Shown here piece by piece: positions 9,429-18,924 of a stretch of DNA of 64,000 bases (position 1 is the stretch's first letter; each line of letters starts with the position of its first letter). The notes under the pieces are model-generated. The model did no database searches and was not told the DNA's origin. It saw only the letters and a list, made by a program, of their open reading frames with translations. The stretch is taken from the NCBI GenBank assembly GCA_904846145.1, contig CAJGZL010000001.1, positions 682,001 through 746,000 of the forward strand. The letters are read 5' to 3'. The position numbers and the translations under genes are program-made. This stretch comes from Psychrobacter immobilis (GTDB lineage Bacteria; Pseudomonadota; Gammaproteobacteria; Pseudomonadales; Moraxellaceae).

Positions 9429-10316
9429 ATGAAAAAAATAGCTATTCTCTCTTTAATGAGCTTGAGTCTTTTTGGTTGTGGTAGCGATGAAGCTAGACCA
9501 GGAGTACCACCTAGCTTCCCGCCAAATTCAAATCCATCTATACCTCCAACTGATCCAACTGATCCAACTGATCCAACTGATCCAACTAATCCAACTAATC
9601 CAACTAATCCAACTAATCCAACTAATCCAACTAATCCAACTTATGAGTTATTACCAGGTATTTATAAAGGTTTAACTGGTCAGAATGAAATTGCAGAAGG
9701 CTTAGTAGATGACAACAAGAGGTTGTGGGTCATTTATTCTGACAACCCGAGCATTTATCCTGATGGTGATGTTTTAGGATTTATTAATAGCAACAATGGT
9801 GTAACAGGTAACAATGGTGAATTTAGCTTAGTAGGAAGAAATTACTCCTATGAAGCGAGAAGGGCTCTCGCTACCACTATAACTGGGAACTATAAAACAT
9901 CTAAAGTTCTCAGTGGCGAAGTATTTGGTTTGCCTATAAACTCTACAAACTACACACTGAGATATGAAGATGTTCTTTCTAATCGAAAACAGACCTTAGC
10001 TAGTATTAGCAATAAAAAATTTAAAGGTACTGCATATATTACTGGTGATAGTGTAGCAGGTGATTTAGACATTAATTTTAGTAGCAACGGTAACTTTACT
10101 GGTAAAGACGAGTCTGGTTGTACAATGAATGGTAAATTAACATTATCTAATTCAAAAAGATATTTTGATAGCAGTGTTACATTTGATGGATCTCCTTGCT
10201 ATGCTCCGAACGAAACCCTAAAAGGTGTAGGTTTGCTGAACGAAGATAGTGAGTTAATTGTCATCGGTACAGACGATAGTAGAGGTAAGGGTATATTTTT
10301 TAGTAGTGCAGAATAA
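9429..10316 (+). CDS. Lipoprotein with a PTD/PTN tandem repeat
   Basis: A 295-residue predicted outer-surface or periplasmic lipoprotein. Signal peptide MKKIAILSLMSLSLFGCGSD ends in the lipobox LFGC with Cys17 as the lipidated residue. Residues 40-69 are ten exact 3-residue units (four PTD, then six PTN), a stiff, extended spacer. The remaining 225 residues are beta-rich with Gly/Asn/Ser content (TYELLPGIYKGLTG, then ISNKKFKGTAYITGDSVAGD, FTGKDESGCTMNGKLTLS and SPCYAPNETLKGVG), including one cysteine pair. This resembles the general layout of small secreted beta-barrel or transferrin-binding-like domains, but I do not recognise the family. An in-frame TTG at 9402 is not used: the ATG at 9429 begins the signal peptide. 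Surface display is inferred. Confidence 0.8.
   Translation: MKKIAILSLMSLSLFGCGSDEARPGVPPSFPPNSNPSIPPTDPTDPTDPTDPTNPTNPTNPTNPTNPTNPTYELLPGIYKGLTGQNEIAEGLVDDNKRLWVIYSDNPSIYPDGDVLGFINSNNGVTGNNGEFSLVGRNYSYEARRALATTITGNYKTSKVLSGEVFGLPINSTNYTLRYEDVLSNRKQTLASISNKKFKGTAYITGDSVAGDLDINFSSNGNFTGKDESGCTMNGKLTLSNSKRYFDSSVTFDGSPCYAPNETLKGVGLLNEDSELIVIGTDDSRGKGIFFSSAE
9546..9635 (+). repeat. 9-bp tandem repeat coding for PTD/PTN
   Basis: Ten uninterrupted 9-base units CCAACTGAT (four) then CCAACTAAT (six), each one Pro-Thr-Asp/Asn. The unit is a multiple of three, so slippage would change spacer length without breaking the frame. Confidence 0.95.
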
Positions 10317-10635
10317 TATAAGTTACAACTAAAAATTAATCTTTACTATTAAATAATCAACAACATAGACGATGCATTTCAAGGTATAATAGCCATCCTT
10401 TAGACCAACAATAATCATAAAAATATTTGAATATTCATCTCTTTTATGGTATAAATGTCGGCTTTAAAATTTTCTGAATTGGTCACTCTGTTATTTGCCT
10501 TTATATGACAGTTTTATCAGCTCAACCTTCATATAGTTTTGTTTAGCAAGATGTTGCTTGCTGCGTCCATGCCGTAAATGCGCAACTTGCCTAAACGGGT
10601 ATAATAGCTTATACCGTATAGATTAGGAGTTCACC
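10317..10635. promoter_or_regulatory. Intergenic leader of rpmB-rpmG
   Basis: 319 AT-rich bases. A TATAAT (10600-10605) lies 30 bases before the rpmB start, with a small hairpin AGCAAG/CTTGCT (10545-10562) upstream; a second TATAAT is at 10385-10390. Neither has a good -35 partner at 16-18 bases, so the promoter call is tentative. TAGGAG at 10624-10629 is the rpmB binding site. No other gene is seen. Confidence 0.4.
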
Positions 10636-10872
10636 ATGTCTAAAGTTTGCCAAGTGACTGGAAAGCGCCCTATGGTTGGTAATAATGTTTCGCACGCAAA
10701 CAACAAAACCCGCCGTCGCTTCCTACCAAACCTTCATAACCATCGTTTTTGGGTAGAGTCTGAGAATCGCTTTGTGCGTCTACGTATCTCTACTAAAGGT
10801 ATGCGTATCATCGACAAACTAGGTATTGATAAAGTGCTTGCAGATTTGCGCGCACAAGGTCAAAAAGTTTAA
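10636..10872 (+). CDS. rpmB: 50S ribosomal protein L28
   Basis: Component of the large ribosomal subunit. The 78 residues start [29 protein letters not shown] and contain the basic stretch [25 protein letters not shown] typical of L28. Length matches the family. AGGAG eight bases before ATG supports the start. rpmG follows after 33 bases, the conserved bacterial order. Confidence 0.99.
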   Translation: MSKVCQVTGKRPMVGNNVSHANNKTRRRFLPNLHNHRFWVESENRFVRLRISTKGMRIIDKLGIDKVLADLRAQGQKV

Positions 10873-10905
10873 GCCGAGCGCTTCACTATTCAAAGGAAAG
10901 CTGTC

Positions 10906-11061
10906 ATGAGAGATAAAATCAAGTTAGTATCAACTGCTGGTACTGGGTATTACTACACTACTACCAAGAACAAGCGTACTATGCCTGGCAAAATGGAAAT
11001 GAAGAAATTCGATCCAAAAATTCGTCAGCACGTAATGTTTAAAGAAGCAAAAATCAAATAA
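10906..11061 (+). CDS. rpmG: 50S ribosomal protein L33
   Basis: A 51-residue protein: [22 protein letters not shown], then [21 protein letters not shown]. This is the cysteine-free form of L33 (no zinc CxxC pairs), as in most gammaproteobacteria. AAAGGAAAG upstream of the ATG is a strong binding site. Transcribed with rpmB and closed by the perfect palindromic terminator at 11094-11129. Confidence 0.98.
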   Translation: MRDKIKLVSTAGTGYYYTTTKNKRTMPGKMEMKKFDPKIRQHVMFKEAKIK

Positions 11062-11093
11062 TTCGTTATTTTTGATATAATGTTTTGAATAAT

Positions 11094-11129
11094 AAAAAAA
11101 GGGTTTATCAATTGATAAACCCTTTTTTT
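11094..11129. terminator. Palindromic intrinsic terminator after rpmG
   Basis: GGGTTTATCAA paired with TTGATAAACCC, flanked by seven A and seven T; perfectly symmetric, so it can also serve the convergent minus-strand gene ending at 11170. Confidence 0.95.
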
Positions 11130-11169
11130 ATGCGCTAACTATATTTACCCTCTAACTACTCACTGGCTA

Positions 11170-11481
11170 TTAACTATAGTTAGCCGGCTCTTTATCATAC
11201 ACATGAGCATGCCATTGGCTCATCTGCTTTTGCATAATGACTTGAATGGCGGCATGAATCATATGCTGCCCTATCGACTGCGTATCACTACCTAGCAGAT
11301 CTTTTAGCTTATCAGAGAAGTCTATGGTCATCAGTGGCTCATCATCTTTCTCGGTATCGCGTAGTAGCAAAGTACCATTTTCAGCTTCAACCAACTCAAG
11401 AGTGGTCTCTTTAGCAAAGCTTGCAAACTGATCACCGCTATCGTGATCGACTTCTATCTCATTATCAATGTCGTATGGCAT
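11170..11481 (-). CDS. Small acidic protein, function unknown
   Basis: A 103-residue soluble protein that I do not recognise. It is acidic in its first two thirds (EIEVDHDSGDQFASFAKETTLELVEAENG; DTEKDDEPLMTIDFSDKL) and then has an amphipathic helix IGQHMIHAAIQVIMQKQMSQWH. No signal peptide, membrane segment or cysteine. It converges on rpmG and shares its terminator. Codon use looks like that of the neighbouring housekeeping genes, so it is probably a conserved family-specific gene rather than recent DNA. Confidence 0.65.
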   Translation of the reverse strand: MPYDIDNEIEVDHDSGDQFASFAKETTLELVEAENGTLLLRDTEKDDEPLMTIDFSDKLKDLLGSDTQSIGQHMIHAAIQVIMQKQMSQWHAHVYDKEPANYS

Positions 11482-11664
11482 TCAATGTCTTCCTTATTAT
11501 TATACCGTCTTTTATCAACTGCTAATAACACAGTCAAAATAGGTGTAACTCCTACAATGGACGCTTTACGAGCAAATTTCAAGGGTCAAGATCTAAAGCA
11601 TGTCTAAGTTTAGATAATTGGATTGGCTTTATTAGATTTTAAATTAGCGCCGGTAGCGTAGTTC

Positions 11665-11976
11665 TTAACGCCAATAACGCAATTTGCCTATCGTAAACAA
11701 TAGTGCGACAAACATCCCCATAAAATATGCCAGTTTCAGCTCAAAGCTGGGGTCACGATACTTGACAGGTAAAGCGACTACTGTGATCGCTGTTGGTAAA
11801 ATAATTAACATCAACAGCCAATTTTCGATAACGTTGAGCCAGCCCTGAAGGCCAGTACCATTACGCAATGAGGCTAGTCCTAACAATAGACAACCCACAA
11901 TCAGACTAGTAAATAGGACGTTTGGTAAGTCTTTTGGATAGATAGTATTAGCGATTTTGGTGGGGACAATTTGCAT
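11665..11976 (-). CDS. Small membrane protein, function unknown
   Basis: 103 residues with three probable transmembrane helices: VLFTSLIVGCLLLGLASL, WLLMLIILPTAITVVALPV and LAYFMGMFVALLFTIGKL. The first helix follows a short basic-polar N-terminus. I recognise no family. It lies 58 bases downstream of another small three-helix protein on the same strand, so the two may be cotranscribed and could work together in the inner membrane, but nothing in the sequence says how. Confidence 0.6.
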   Translation of the reverse strand: MQIVPTKIANTIYPKDLPNVLFTSLIVGCLLLGLASLRNGTGLQGWLNVIENWLLMLIILPTAITVVALPVKYRDPSFELKLAYFMGMFVALLFTIGKLRYWR

Positions 11977-12034
11977 GCAAAATTCCAGTCAGCTCTACAG
12001 CGACGACTTTATTAAAAATAAATTAAAAAACAGC

Positions 12035-12400
12035 CTAACTATAAGTACCCATCAGCCATAGCAGAGAAATACAAGAGGTCAAATATCCCAAGCTGATCGC
12101 ATTCCAGCCTGCAACGTCAGCGCCTTTTACTTTATTGAACAGTCGCGACCCGAGCCAAAATAATAACGGAATACCGACTATAAATCCTGGTACTAATACT
12201 GCGGCGTGACGTAACACTTCTGCAGTGTCGTGACCGGCGATAATACGAGCCACATAGCCTGCTACGCTCAATATCAAGGCAAAGATAGCCAAGCCGATAG
12301 TAATCCCTTTGGGCACTAAGCTACGCGGACTTGCTTGATTATTACTATCATCAGCGCTGACTGACGTAGCTGACGTAATGTTCAAGTTTTGGCTATCCAT
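12035..12400 (-). CDS. Small membrane protein, function unknown
   Basis: 121 residues: a 30-residue Ser/Asn-rich polar N-terminus, then three predicted helices (GITIGLAIFALILSVAGYVARII, AAVLVPGFIVGIPLLFWLGS, AISLGYLTSCISLLWLMG). No family recognised. It is preceded by rpe and followed by a second small membrane protein on the same strand. A binding site GAGGTGA-like stretch (AAAAGAGGTGATTC on the minus strand) sits just ahead of the ATG, supporting the start. Confidence 0.65.
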   Translation of the reverse strand: MDSQNLNITSATSVSADDSNNQASPRSLVPKGITIGLAIFALILSVAGYVARIIAGHDTAEVLRHAAVLVPGFIVGIPLLFWLGSRLFNKVKGADVAGWNAISLGYLTSCISLLWLMGTYS

Positions 12401-12490
12401 GAATCACCTCTTTTTTATACTCATAAAAAACAATGGGGTTAGCTTTAAATGGAGTCAAATACTAATAAAGCAAGCCGATCATTAGGCTTA

Positions 12491-13180
12491 TCAGTTACTA
12501 TTGGCTAGAGCAAGCTCATCACGCATAGCACTGATTGCTACTGTATAGTCGCCTTGATTAAAGATAGCCGAGCCTGCTACAAACATATCAGCGCCCGCCT
12601 CGGCGATAGCGCGAATATTACTAGCCTTAATACCACCATCGACCTCAAGGCGAATATCACGACCACTAGCGTCTATTAGTTGACGCACCGCACGTACTTT
12701 ATCTAAAGTGCTATCAATAAACGACTGACCACCGAAGCCTGGGTTAACGCTCATCAGTAAGATTTGGTCGACTTTATCCATAACGTAATCTAGATAATGT
12801 AGCGGGGTCGCAGGATTGAGTACTAAGCCGCATTTAGCGCCGCCGTCCTTGATTAGCTGTAGGGAGCGATCAATATGCCCACTGGCCTCAGGATGAAAAG
12901 TAATCACACTCGCGCCAGCTTCTAAAAACTGCTCAATCATACCATCGACAGGCGACACCATTAGATGTACATCAATCGGTGCATCAATACCATAATCGCG
13001 CAGAGCACTGCATATCATGCTACCAAAGGTAAGATTAGGCACATAATGATTGTCCATGACATCGAAGTGAATCACATCTGCGCCAGAGGCTAATACTTGC
13101 TCAACTTCTGCGCCTAAGCGCGCAAAATCAGCGGAAAGAATAGAAGGCGCGATTAGATATTGTTTATCGGGAGAAATCAT
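12491..13180 (-). CDS. rpe: Ribulose-phosphate 3-epimerase
   Basis: Interconverts ribulose 5-phosphate and xylulose 5-phosphate in the non-oxidative pentose phosphate pathway, in the cytoplasm. The 229-residue TIM-barrel protein has all signatures: [14 protein letters not shown] at the N-terminus, [18 protein letters not shown] (metal-binding His and Asp), [18 protein letters not shown] and [12 protein letters not shown]. Length matches E. coli Rpe (225). No gph phosphatase gene accompanies it here, unlike in E. coli. Confidence 0.97.
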   Translation of the reverse strand: MISPDKQYLIAPSILSADFARLGAEVEQVLASGADVIHFDVMDNHYVPNLTFGSMICSALRDYGIDAPIDVHLMVSPVDGMIEQFLEAGASVITFHPEASGHIDRSLQLIKDGGAKCGLVLNPATPLHYLDYVMDKVDQILLMSVNPGFGGQSFIDSTLDKVRAVRQLIDASGRDIRLEVDGGIKASNIRAIAEAGADMFVAGSAIFNQGDYTVAISAMRDELALANSN

Positions 13181-13257
13181 AATAGATATTATCCAATTAG
13201 CTGGTATTGAAAATTAGTTAAAGACTAAATCGTATAAAGTATTGAGTCGTATAAAGT

Positions 13258-13692
13258 TTAGCGCGGCTTATATTGAGTCTTGCAATAAGCACGGCCAACT
13301 TCAAAGCTGCGCTTGGCTTGGTGCTTGGTATCGCGGCCGGTTACCCGCTCACGCCATAGTCTAAATGATGACGGCTTTAGCTGTTGACGCATCAGCCTAA
13401 TAACAGCCGTTTCATCGAGACCATAGCTGTGCTCTATTGCCCCAAAGGTCGTTCTATCCTCCCAAGCCATCTCTATCACTCGAGATAGCTGCGACTCATC
13501 GAGATCGTTTATATCCGCTTTGGCAGCAGGTTCTGATATATCGGCTGAGCCTTTAGATTCAGTATCAATCTCAGTACTAACCTCAGTACTAACCTCAGTA
13601 TCTAAGTTATCTTTTGCTTGTAGCGCCTTATCCATATCAGCCTGCATAATAGCAAGCGATGACTTGGCGTATTGGTTTTTAGATTCTGTCAT
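13258..13692 (-). CDS. DUF2805 / TIGR03643 family protein
   Basis: 144 residues. The last 85 match the TIGR03643 (DUF2805) family: LSRVIEMAWEDRTTFGAIEH, YGLDETAVIRLMRQQLKPSS, FRLWRERVTGRDTKHQAK and a basic end. The E-M-A-W-x-D-R-T and V-T-G-R-x-T-K-H runs are the family hallmarks, and the layout looks like a small helix-turn-helix; function is not established. The first 60 residues are an acidic linker with a small repeat (VSTEVSTEIDTE). It lies between rpe and fghA. Confidence 0.8.
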   Translation of the reverse strand: MTESKNQYAKSSLAIMQADMDKALQAKDNLDTEVSTEVSTEIDTESKGSADISEPAAKADINDLDESQLSRVIEMAWEDRTTFGAIEHSYGLDETAVIRLMRQQLKPSSFRLWRERVTGRDTKHQAKRSFEVGRAYCKTQYKPR

Positions 13693-13742
13693 AAGTAATA
13701 ACCTTTTGATGAGTTACTATTCTAAAATTATTTATTTTTATA

Positions 13743-14669
13743 TTAGTGCTTATTCATTGGGCGACGGCTACTCGCCAAATCAGCCGCTTTACAATGATGC
13801 TCGATATGATCATCCATCATGCTTTGAATGAAGTAATAGCTATGATCATGACCAGCCTGATAACGTAACGTTAAGGGCTGCTTGGCTGCTTGACAGGCTT
13901 GCTGTAGCTTAGGCGTTTGTAGCTGGCCGTCCGCTAAAAACTCATCATTAGCACCTTGATCCACTAAGATATTCGAGTATTGCTGACCAACTTGCTCAAT
14001 AGTAGAGCTGGCGTCAGCGTCCTGCCATAATGATTTATCTTCACCGAAGTATTCTGTAAAAGCGGCTTGTCCCCATGCTGATTCACTGGCAGCGCAAACG
14101 GGTGATAATGCTGAGACGCTGACAAACTTACTAGGGAATTTAAAGCCCAATAGCAGTGCACCATGACCGCCCATAGAGTGACCCATAATCCCTATACTAC
14201 TGATCGCAAACTCTGCCCGCAGCAAGTCATAGAGCTCATCGACGATATAGCTTTGCATATTAAAGTGAGTCGACCAAGGCGCACGCGTTGCGTCCACGTA
14301 GTAGCTTGCCCCTTGACCTACAAAGTAACGCTCATCATTAGGAACTTCAAAACCCGAATCTGGATCACTACGCGGCGAGGTATCAGGTGCAATAAATATC
14401 ATCCCAAGCTCGCTACACTTTTTTTGAAAGTGTGCTTTGTGCGTGACATTATCCGCATTACAGGTTAGACCTGATAGATACATAATCGCAGGACAGCGCT
14501 TACCACTAAGCGCCTCATCAGGCAAGTAAATACTAAAGCTCATCGGTGTTTTAGTAGCATCTGATTGATGACTATAATAATACTGCTCACCCTCAAAGCA
14601 GCGATTGCTACTCACTTTAGTTAGCTGAGTATTAGCAGGCAAACTGTGCGCATGATAGTTATTTATCAT
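13743..14669 (-). CDS. fghA: S-formylglutathione hydrolase
   Basis: Hydrolyses S-formylglutathione to glutathione and formate, the second step of glutathione-dependent formaldehyde removal. This alpha/beta hydrolase has the serine nucleophile in GHSMGGHGALLLGFKFP, Asp in QGANDEFL and His in GHDHSYYF, and the esterase D-type start YYYSHQSDATKTPMSFSIYLP with LSGLTCNADNVTHKAHFQK. ATG 14669 was chosen because AAGGGA lies six bases ahead; an ATG at 14684 would add five residues. About 308 residues against 277 in typical members: the tail after the catalytic His is longer. The partner formaldehyde dehydrogenase (frmA) is not in this window. The formate produced links with purU. Confidence 0.93.
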   Translation of the reverse strand: MINNYHAHSLPANTQLTKVSSNRCFEGEQYYYSHQSDATKTPMSFSIYLPDEALSGKRCPAIMYLSGLTCNADNVTHKAHFQKKCSELGMIFIAPDTSPRSDPDSGFEVPNDERYFVGQGASYYVDATRAPWSTHFNMQSYIVDELYDLLRAEFAISSIGIMGHSMGGHGALLLGFKFPSKFVSVSALSPVCAASESAWGQAAFTEYFGEDKSLWQDADASSTIEQVGQQYSNILVDQGANDEFLADGQLQTPKLQQACQAAKQPLTLRYQAGHDHSYYFIQSMMDDHIEHHCKAADLASSRRPMNKH

Positions 14670-14869
14670 CGAAGATCCCTTCATGTTGTTAATTAATAAG
14701 TGTTGGCTTAACGCTTATAGCGGCTCAGCTCATAATGCTCTACACCACAGCTGTCGCTAAGCGCCCTGCTTGCAAGACCTGTTGCTATTATACAAACTTA
14801 AAACAGAGTCTCTATGGGTTTTGTATGACAGTTTGTTAGGGCTTGTTGGTTTCAGCAATCCTATCAATA

Positions 14870-16345
14870 TCAATTGGCAGGAGCAATAGTAACGGCCATA
14901 TCCCCAAGTGCATTATCATCAAATTCACTGATATTAAGTTCACTGCCATCATTTATCAGTTCTATAGCAGGACGCGACTTATCAAATAGCACTTGCTCAA
15001 AAGCTGGCAACGCGGTTTTCATCAAGCTACCTACTAGCATTTGCGGCTCAGATGGCTCGAAACCCATGAAGCCTTCGCGCGCGCTTACCCGCAATTTTGC
15101 GGCCTCAAAAGCGGCTTCAAAGCTAGTGTTTTCACGCAGGCTCTCGGCAAAAAACGCTTGACCAAAATAAGTCATCTCAGCGCTATTGGTACAGCCAAAC
15201 GACATCTTGTCCGCAGCTGACGCAGTAATAACTACTGTAGTTGGCGAAGCTAAATCATCGATAAAAGAGCCAGCATAACAAGCAGAGACGACGATGACGC
15301 GCCAGCGAATACCTGAAACATCTAGAGCCTCGCGTAGCCAAGCAGCGTCCAAGTTATCCATCTCTAAAGGCGGATTTGATAATTGCACGATATCTTGATC
15401 GCCATGCGAAGACAAAGTAAGAAACAATACATCCTCGTCGCTATTCATCTGTTGACCGATTCTTTTCAGGCCTCGCAAGATACTAGTCTTAGTCGCGATA
15501 GGCTCATCGAGCCAGCTATAAGTGTTATTAATTAAAGACAAGGATCGCCCACTCGTACCAAAACGGACATCGAATAATTCACGCACTTTGTTAATCTCTG
15601 AACGAAAAACATCTTGTTCTGAGAAGCCTGCCACACCCATAAAATACCAATCACTAGCGCCAGACTTGCTGACATCAATACCATTTAGCGCTTGTTGCAA
15701 TAGGCGTGGTTGCTCATATAGAGCGTCCTCCGCGAGTACAGGCTGTACTGGTATCTGCTTAAATATAGGCTGATCCGCGACGTTGTTTTGCCAAATTGTC
15801 AATAATCCCACAGCACCAATCAAAACGATGATACGTTCCCACCAAGGGATACGTAGACGGCGACTAAATATCCATAGCAGGGCTAGCGTCTGCCATAAAA
15901 ATAGCACCAAGAACAGCATAGGTAAGAATGAATAACTCCATTCGGGTAACCAGCCTTGATGACCAAAAAACTGTACTATGCTTTGTAAAAGCGCTGATAA
16001 GGTATCAGCAACCAGCCATAGGACAACAGGTACAAATAATAGCCCCTGATTGCCCGCCCGACGCGCAAGAATAATACCCGCCAGCAAAATAATAGCTGGC
16101 CAAATGAGATAGCTGACCAGTCCTTGCTCATTAAAGACACTACTACTCTCGGCAGCAAGCCATGAGAATAATACGTTACTGCCAAGGGCTAAAGAGGCGA
16201 ATAGCGCAAACTGCATAAAGGTTGGTTTTACCCAAGAAAAAGAACGGGTTGACCCTACCAACATCCATAAGGCAGCGATAATGTTGGCAGCGAAATTAAG
16301 CGAGAAGCGCTGAAGAGAAATAGTTTTTAATGACGCAAGTGACAA
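14870..16345 (-). CDS. Membrane-anchored C13 (legumain-like) cysteine peptidase
   Basis: 491 residues in two parts. Residues about 17-188 hold six hydrophobic segments. From about 190 the protein is soluble: FMGVAGFSEQDVFRSEINKV (residues 235-254), then the His of the catalytic dyad in LFLTLSSHGDQD (His314) and the Cys in VIVVSACYAGSF (Cys356), followed by VITASAADKMSFGCTNSAEMTYFGQAF. This is the clan CD caspase/legumain arrangement, family C13, in its bacterial multi-helix form. The soluble domain's side of the membrane is not certain. Substrate unknown. It is a single gene between fghA and htpG, with a 200-base gap on one side and 220 on the other, so no operon partner suggests a role. Confidence 0.88.
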   Translation of the reverse strand: MSLASLKTISLQRFSLNFAANIIAALWMLVGSTRSFSWVKPTFMQFALFASLALGSNVLFSWLAAESSSVFNEQGLVSYLIWPAIILLAGIILARRAGNQGLLFVPVVLWLVADTLSALLQSIVQFFGHQGWLPEWSYSFLPMLFLVLFLWQTLALLWIFSRRLRIPWWERIIVLIGAVGLLTIWQNNVADQPIFKQIPVQPVLAEDALYEQPRLLQQALNGIDVSKSGASDWYFMGVAGFSEQDVFRSEINKVRELFDVRFGTSGRSLSLINNTYSWLDEPIATKTSILRGLKRIGQQMNSDEDVLFLTLSSHGDQDIVQLSNPPLEMDNLDAAWLREALDVSGIRWRVIVVSACYAGSFIDDLASPTTVVITASAADKMSFGCTNSAEMTYFGQAFFAESLRENTSFEAAFEAAKLRVSAREGFMGFEPSEPQMLVGSLMKTALPAFEQVLFDKSRPAIELINDGSELNISEFDDNALGDMAVTIAPAN

Positions 16346-16506
16346 AGACTTAGACCTCTATCCAATCGAGCCATTAATAGCATGGCAACATCAGATATTA
16401 TAGCTTAAATAATAAGTCTATTTTATTAATCTCACGCGATTGTAACGGATTGTCAGTTAAGACGATAAGACTGATTTGTAAAAGCTGTAGGAAAATCACA
16501 AAAAAA

Positions 16507-16530
16507 GAGGCCTTAATTCTAAGACCTCCT
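16507..16530 (-). terminator. Intrinsic terminator of htpG
   Basis: Stem GAGGcCTTA/TAAGaCCTC (16507-16515 and 16520-16528, one mismatch) followed on the minus strand by seven T; 36 bases past the htpG stop. Confidence 0.8.
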
Positions 16531-16565
16531 TTATGATTACTCTATCAAGCTTACTTGACGATCCA

Positions 16566-18620
16566 TTAACGCATCAATAGCTCGTTAACTCGTTTAAGAT
16601 AAGCAGCTGGATCGTCCAGCTGACCGCCATCAGCGAGCAGAGCTTGATCAAATATCACTTGCGCCAAGTCATTAAAATGCTCACTGGTCTCAAGCTTCTT
16701 AATCAATGGATGATCAGGGTTGACCTCGAGCGTGGGCTTGCTCTCAGGCACCTCTTGGCCCATTTGCTTGAGCATCTGAATCATCTGCGGTGACAGCTCG
16801 CCCTCGCCTACGACTAAGCAGGCTGGACTATCAACCAAGCGCGTCGAGACTTTGACATCTTTAGCGCGCTCACCTAAAACGGTTTTGAGCTTATCAACGA
16901 CCGGCTTCATAGTTTCTTCAGCTTTTTCAGCCTCAGCCTTTTCAGCTTCATCTTGCAAGTCGCCTAAATCAACGGCTCCTTTGGCAATATTTTGTAGTGG
17001 CGTCTCATCGAATGAAGTTAAGAAATTCATCGCCCATTCATCAACGCGGCGGGTCATCAGAATAACTTCGATACCTTTTTTCTTAAATAGCTCTAATTGC
17101 GGGCTGTTCTTAGCAGCGGCCAAGTTATCAGCGGTCAGATAGTAGATGGCTTTTTGACCTTCCTGCATGCGCGATTTATAGTCCTCAAAGCTTGTCGCTA
17201 CTTTATCATCATTGCTAGTCGCATAACGAAGCAGTTTGGCAATACGCTCTTGATTGCCCATGTCCTCGCCAAGACCTTCTTTGATCACATCACCAAACTC
17301 GCTATAGAACTGCGCGAACTTCTCTTGCTTGTCGCTATCTTCACTATTGGCAAGACTTGCCAGCATGGTCAAGACGCGGCGTGCGTTACCATCACGAATT
17401 GATTTGACATCGCGAGACTCTTGTAATAGCTCACGGCTGACGTTGAGTGGCAAATCGGCTGAATCAATCACACCTTTAACAAAGCGCAAATACATCGGTA
17501 GCAACTGCTCGGCATCATCCATAATAAAGACGCGCTTCACATAGAGCTTCAGGCCATGCTGCTGCTCACGCGTGTACAGATCAACAGGTGCCGTCTTAGG
17601 GATATACAGCAGCTGAGTGTATTGTACGCGACCCTCAACGCGATTATGCGTCCAAGTCAGTGGCTCATTCATGTCATAAGTGATGTTTTTATAAAAATCA
17701 ACATATTCATCATCTTCGATCTCAGAGCTTGAGCGCGTCCACAAAGCGCTGGCTTTATTGATGGTTTCCCACTCATCGGTGAGTACCATCTCGCCATTAG
17801 GCGATGTAGCATTGTCATCAGAGTCAGTGCCTTCTTCGACTTCGTCTTCTTGCCAAACTTCTTTGCGCATCTGAATCGGCAGGCTGATATGGTCTGAGTA
17901 CTTATTGACTAAGCGCTTAATTCTAGCGCGGTCAAGATAGCTGTCTTCGCCATCTGAATACTCTTCTTTGAGATGCAAAGTGATCGCTGTGCCACGCGTA
18001 TCTTTATTAATCGGCTCAACAGTAAAGCTACCTGTGCCATCAGAGATCCAGCGCACACCTTGATCCGCAGCATCGCCTGCTTTGCGTGATTCAACACTGA
18101 TAGTGTCCGCGACGATAAAGCCTGAATAAAAGCCCACACCAAATTGACCAATAAGCTGACCGTCTTGCTTTTGTGATTCAGATAGCTTATCTAAGAATGC
18201 TTTGGTGCCTGATTTGGCAATCGTGCCTAGGTTTTCAATGGCATCAGCCTCATTCATCCCAATGCCATTATCGATAAAGGTAATAGTCTTAGCCGCTTCA
18301 TCAACGGCAATACGAATTTTTAGCTCGCCATCATCTTCATAAAGACTGTCATCATTATTCGCTTCAAAACGTAACTTATCACAAGCATCAGAGGCGTTAG
18401 AGACTAGCTCACGCACAAAGATATCCGCGTTTGAGTACAGCGAATGCGTGACTAAATGCAGCAGTTGCGCCACTTCCGCCTCAAAGGTATGTTTTTTTAG
18501 TTCTGGGCTTGAATCAGTAGTGCTTGTATTGGTAGTGCTTGTATTGGTAGTGCTAGATTCAGTGCTGGTGACGCCAACGTCTTTTTCATCAATGCTTTGC
18601 TTATCAACTGGTTCACTCAT
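16566..18620 (-). CDS. htpG: Molecular chaperone HtpG (Hsp90)
   Basis: ATP-driven dimeric chaperone of the cytoplasm. After an N-terminal tail of about 40 residues, the ATPase domain begins at [21 protein letters not shown] and carries the Bergerat-fold motifs [20 protein letters not shown] and [11 protein letters not shown]; the middle domain has [14 protein letters not shown] with the catalytic Arg, and the C-terminal dimer region ends at VNELLMR. ATG 18620 has GGAG six bases upstream, better than the ATG at 18632. The tail is Ser/Thr-rich with a coded repeat ([13 protein letters not shown]), absent in E. coli HtpG, so it is an odd lineage-specific extension. Single gene with its own terminator. 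Confidence 0.96.
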   Translation of the reverse strand: MSEPVDKQSIDEKDVGVTSTESSTTNTSTTNTSTTDSSPELKKHTFEAEVAQLLHLVTHSLYSNADIFVRELVSNASDACDKLRFEANNDDSLYEDDGELKIRIAVDEAAKTITFIDNGIGMNEADAIENLGTIAKSGTKAFLDKLSESQKQDGQLIGQFGVGFYSGFIVADTISVESRKAGDAADQGVRWISDGTGSFTVEPINKDTRGTAITLHLKEEYSDGEDSYLDRARIKRLVNKYSDHISLPIQMRKEVWQEDEVEEGTDSDDNATSPNGEMVLTDEWETINKASALWTRSSSEIEDDEYVDFYKNITYDMNEPLTWTHNRVEGRVQYTQLLYIPKTAPVDLYTREQQHGLKLYVKRVFIMDDAEQLLPMYLRFVKGVIDSADLPLNVSRELLQESRDVKSIRDGNARRVLTMLASLANSEDSDKQEKFAQFYSEFGDVIKEGLGEDMGNQERIAKLLRYATSNDDKVATSFEDYKSRMQEGQKAIYYLTADNLAAAKNSPQLELFKKKGIEVILMTRRVDEWAMNFLTSFDETPLQNIAKGAVDLGDLQDEAEKAEAEKAEETMKPVVDKLKTVLGERAKDVKVSTRLVDSPACLVVGEGELSPQMIQMLKQMGQEVPESKPTLEVNPDHPLIKKLETSEHFNDLAQVIFDQALLADGGQLDDPAAYLKRVNELLMR
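18517..18561 (-). repeat. 15-bp tandem repeat in the htpG N-terminal tail
   Basis: Two exact copies of GTAGTGCTTGTATTG (plus strand) and a third, partly diverged copy. Encodes the STTNT repeat in the disordered tail of HtpG; in-frame length changes would be tolerated. Confidence 0.85.
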
Positions 18621-18840
18621 AAAAAACTCCATTAATATTAATTGAATAACTTATTATAAAATAACGACTATAAAACTAGGTAGCGCAGGCAGCAACTCAC
18701 AGAATAGAATAACTCATTCAGGTCGTGGGTTAGCCCTTATGCCACAAGCTCAGTTTTAAATATCGCTAGACTGCTTATACTAATAGGGTCATGAGAAAAT
18801 ATTTCAAGCTCAAACCAGCTAAAAATAGCGGTTAAATAAA

Positions 18841-18872
18841 AAACACCGCCTTACTTTTTAAGACGGTGTTTG
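18841..18872 (-). terminator. Intrinsic terminator of the thioesterase-like gene
   Basis: AAACACCG plus CTTA paired with TAAG plus CGGTGTTT, followed on the minus strand by a T run; 50 bases past the stop at 18925. It lies in the 304-base gap between htpG and this gene; nothing else was seen in that gap. Confidence 0.85.
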
Positions 18873-18924
18873 AGATGACATAGATTTTCAGTCAATTAAT
18901 AAGTGTATAGATAGCCGTGTATAG

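Noticed and set aside
9472..9675. Second frame across the PTD/PTN repeat (IQLIQL repeat)
   Set aside because: Shadow of the lipoprotein repeat; no start context and it ends inside the gene.
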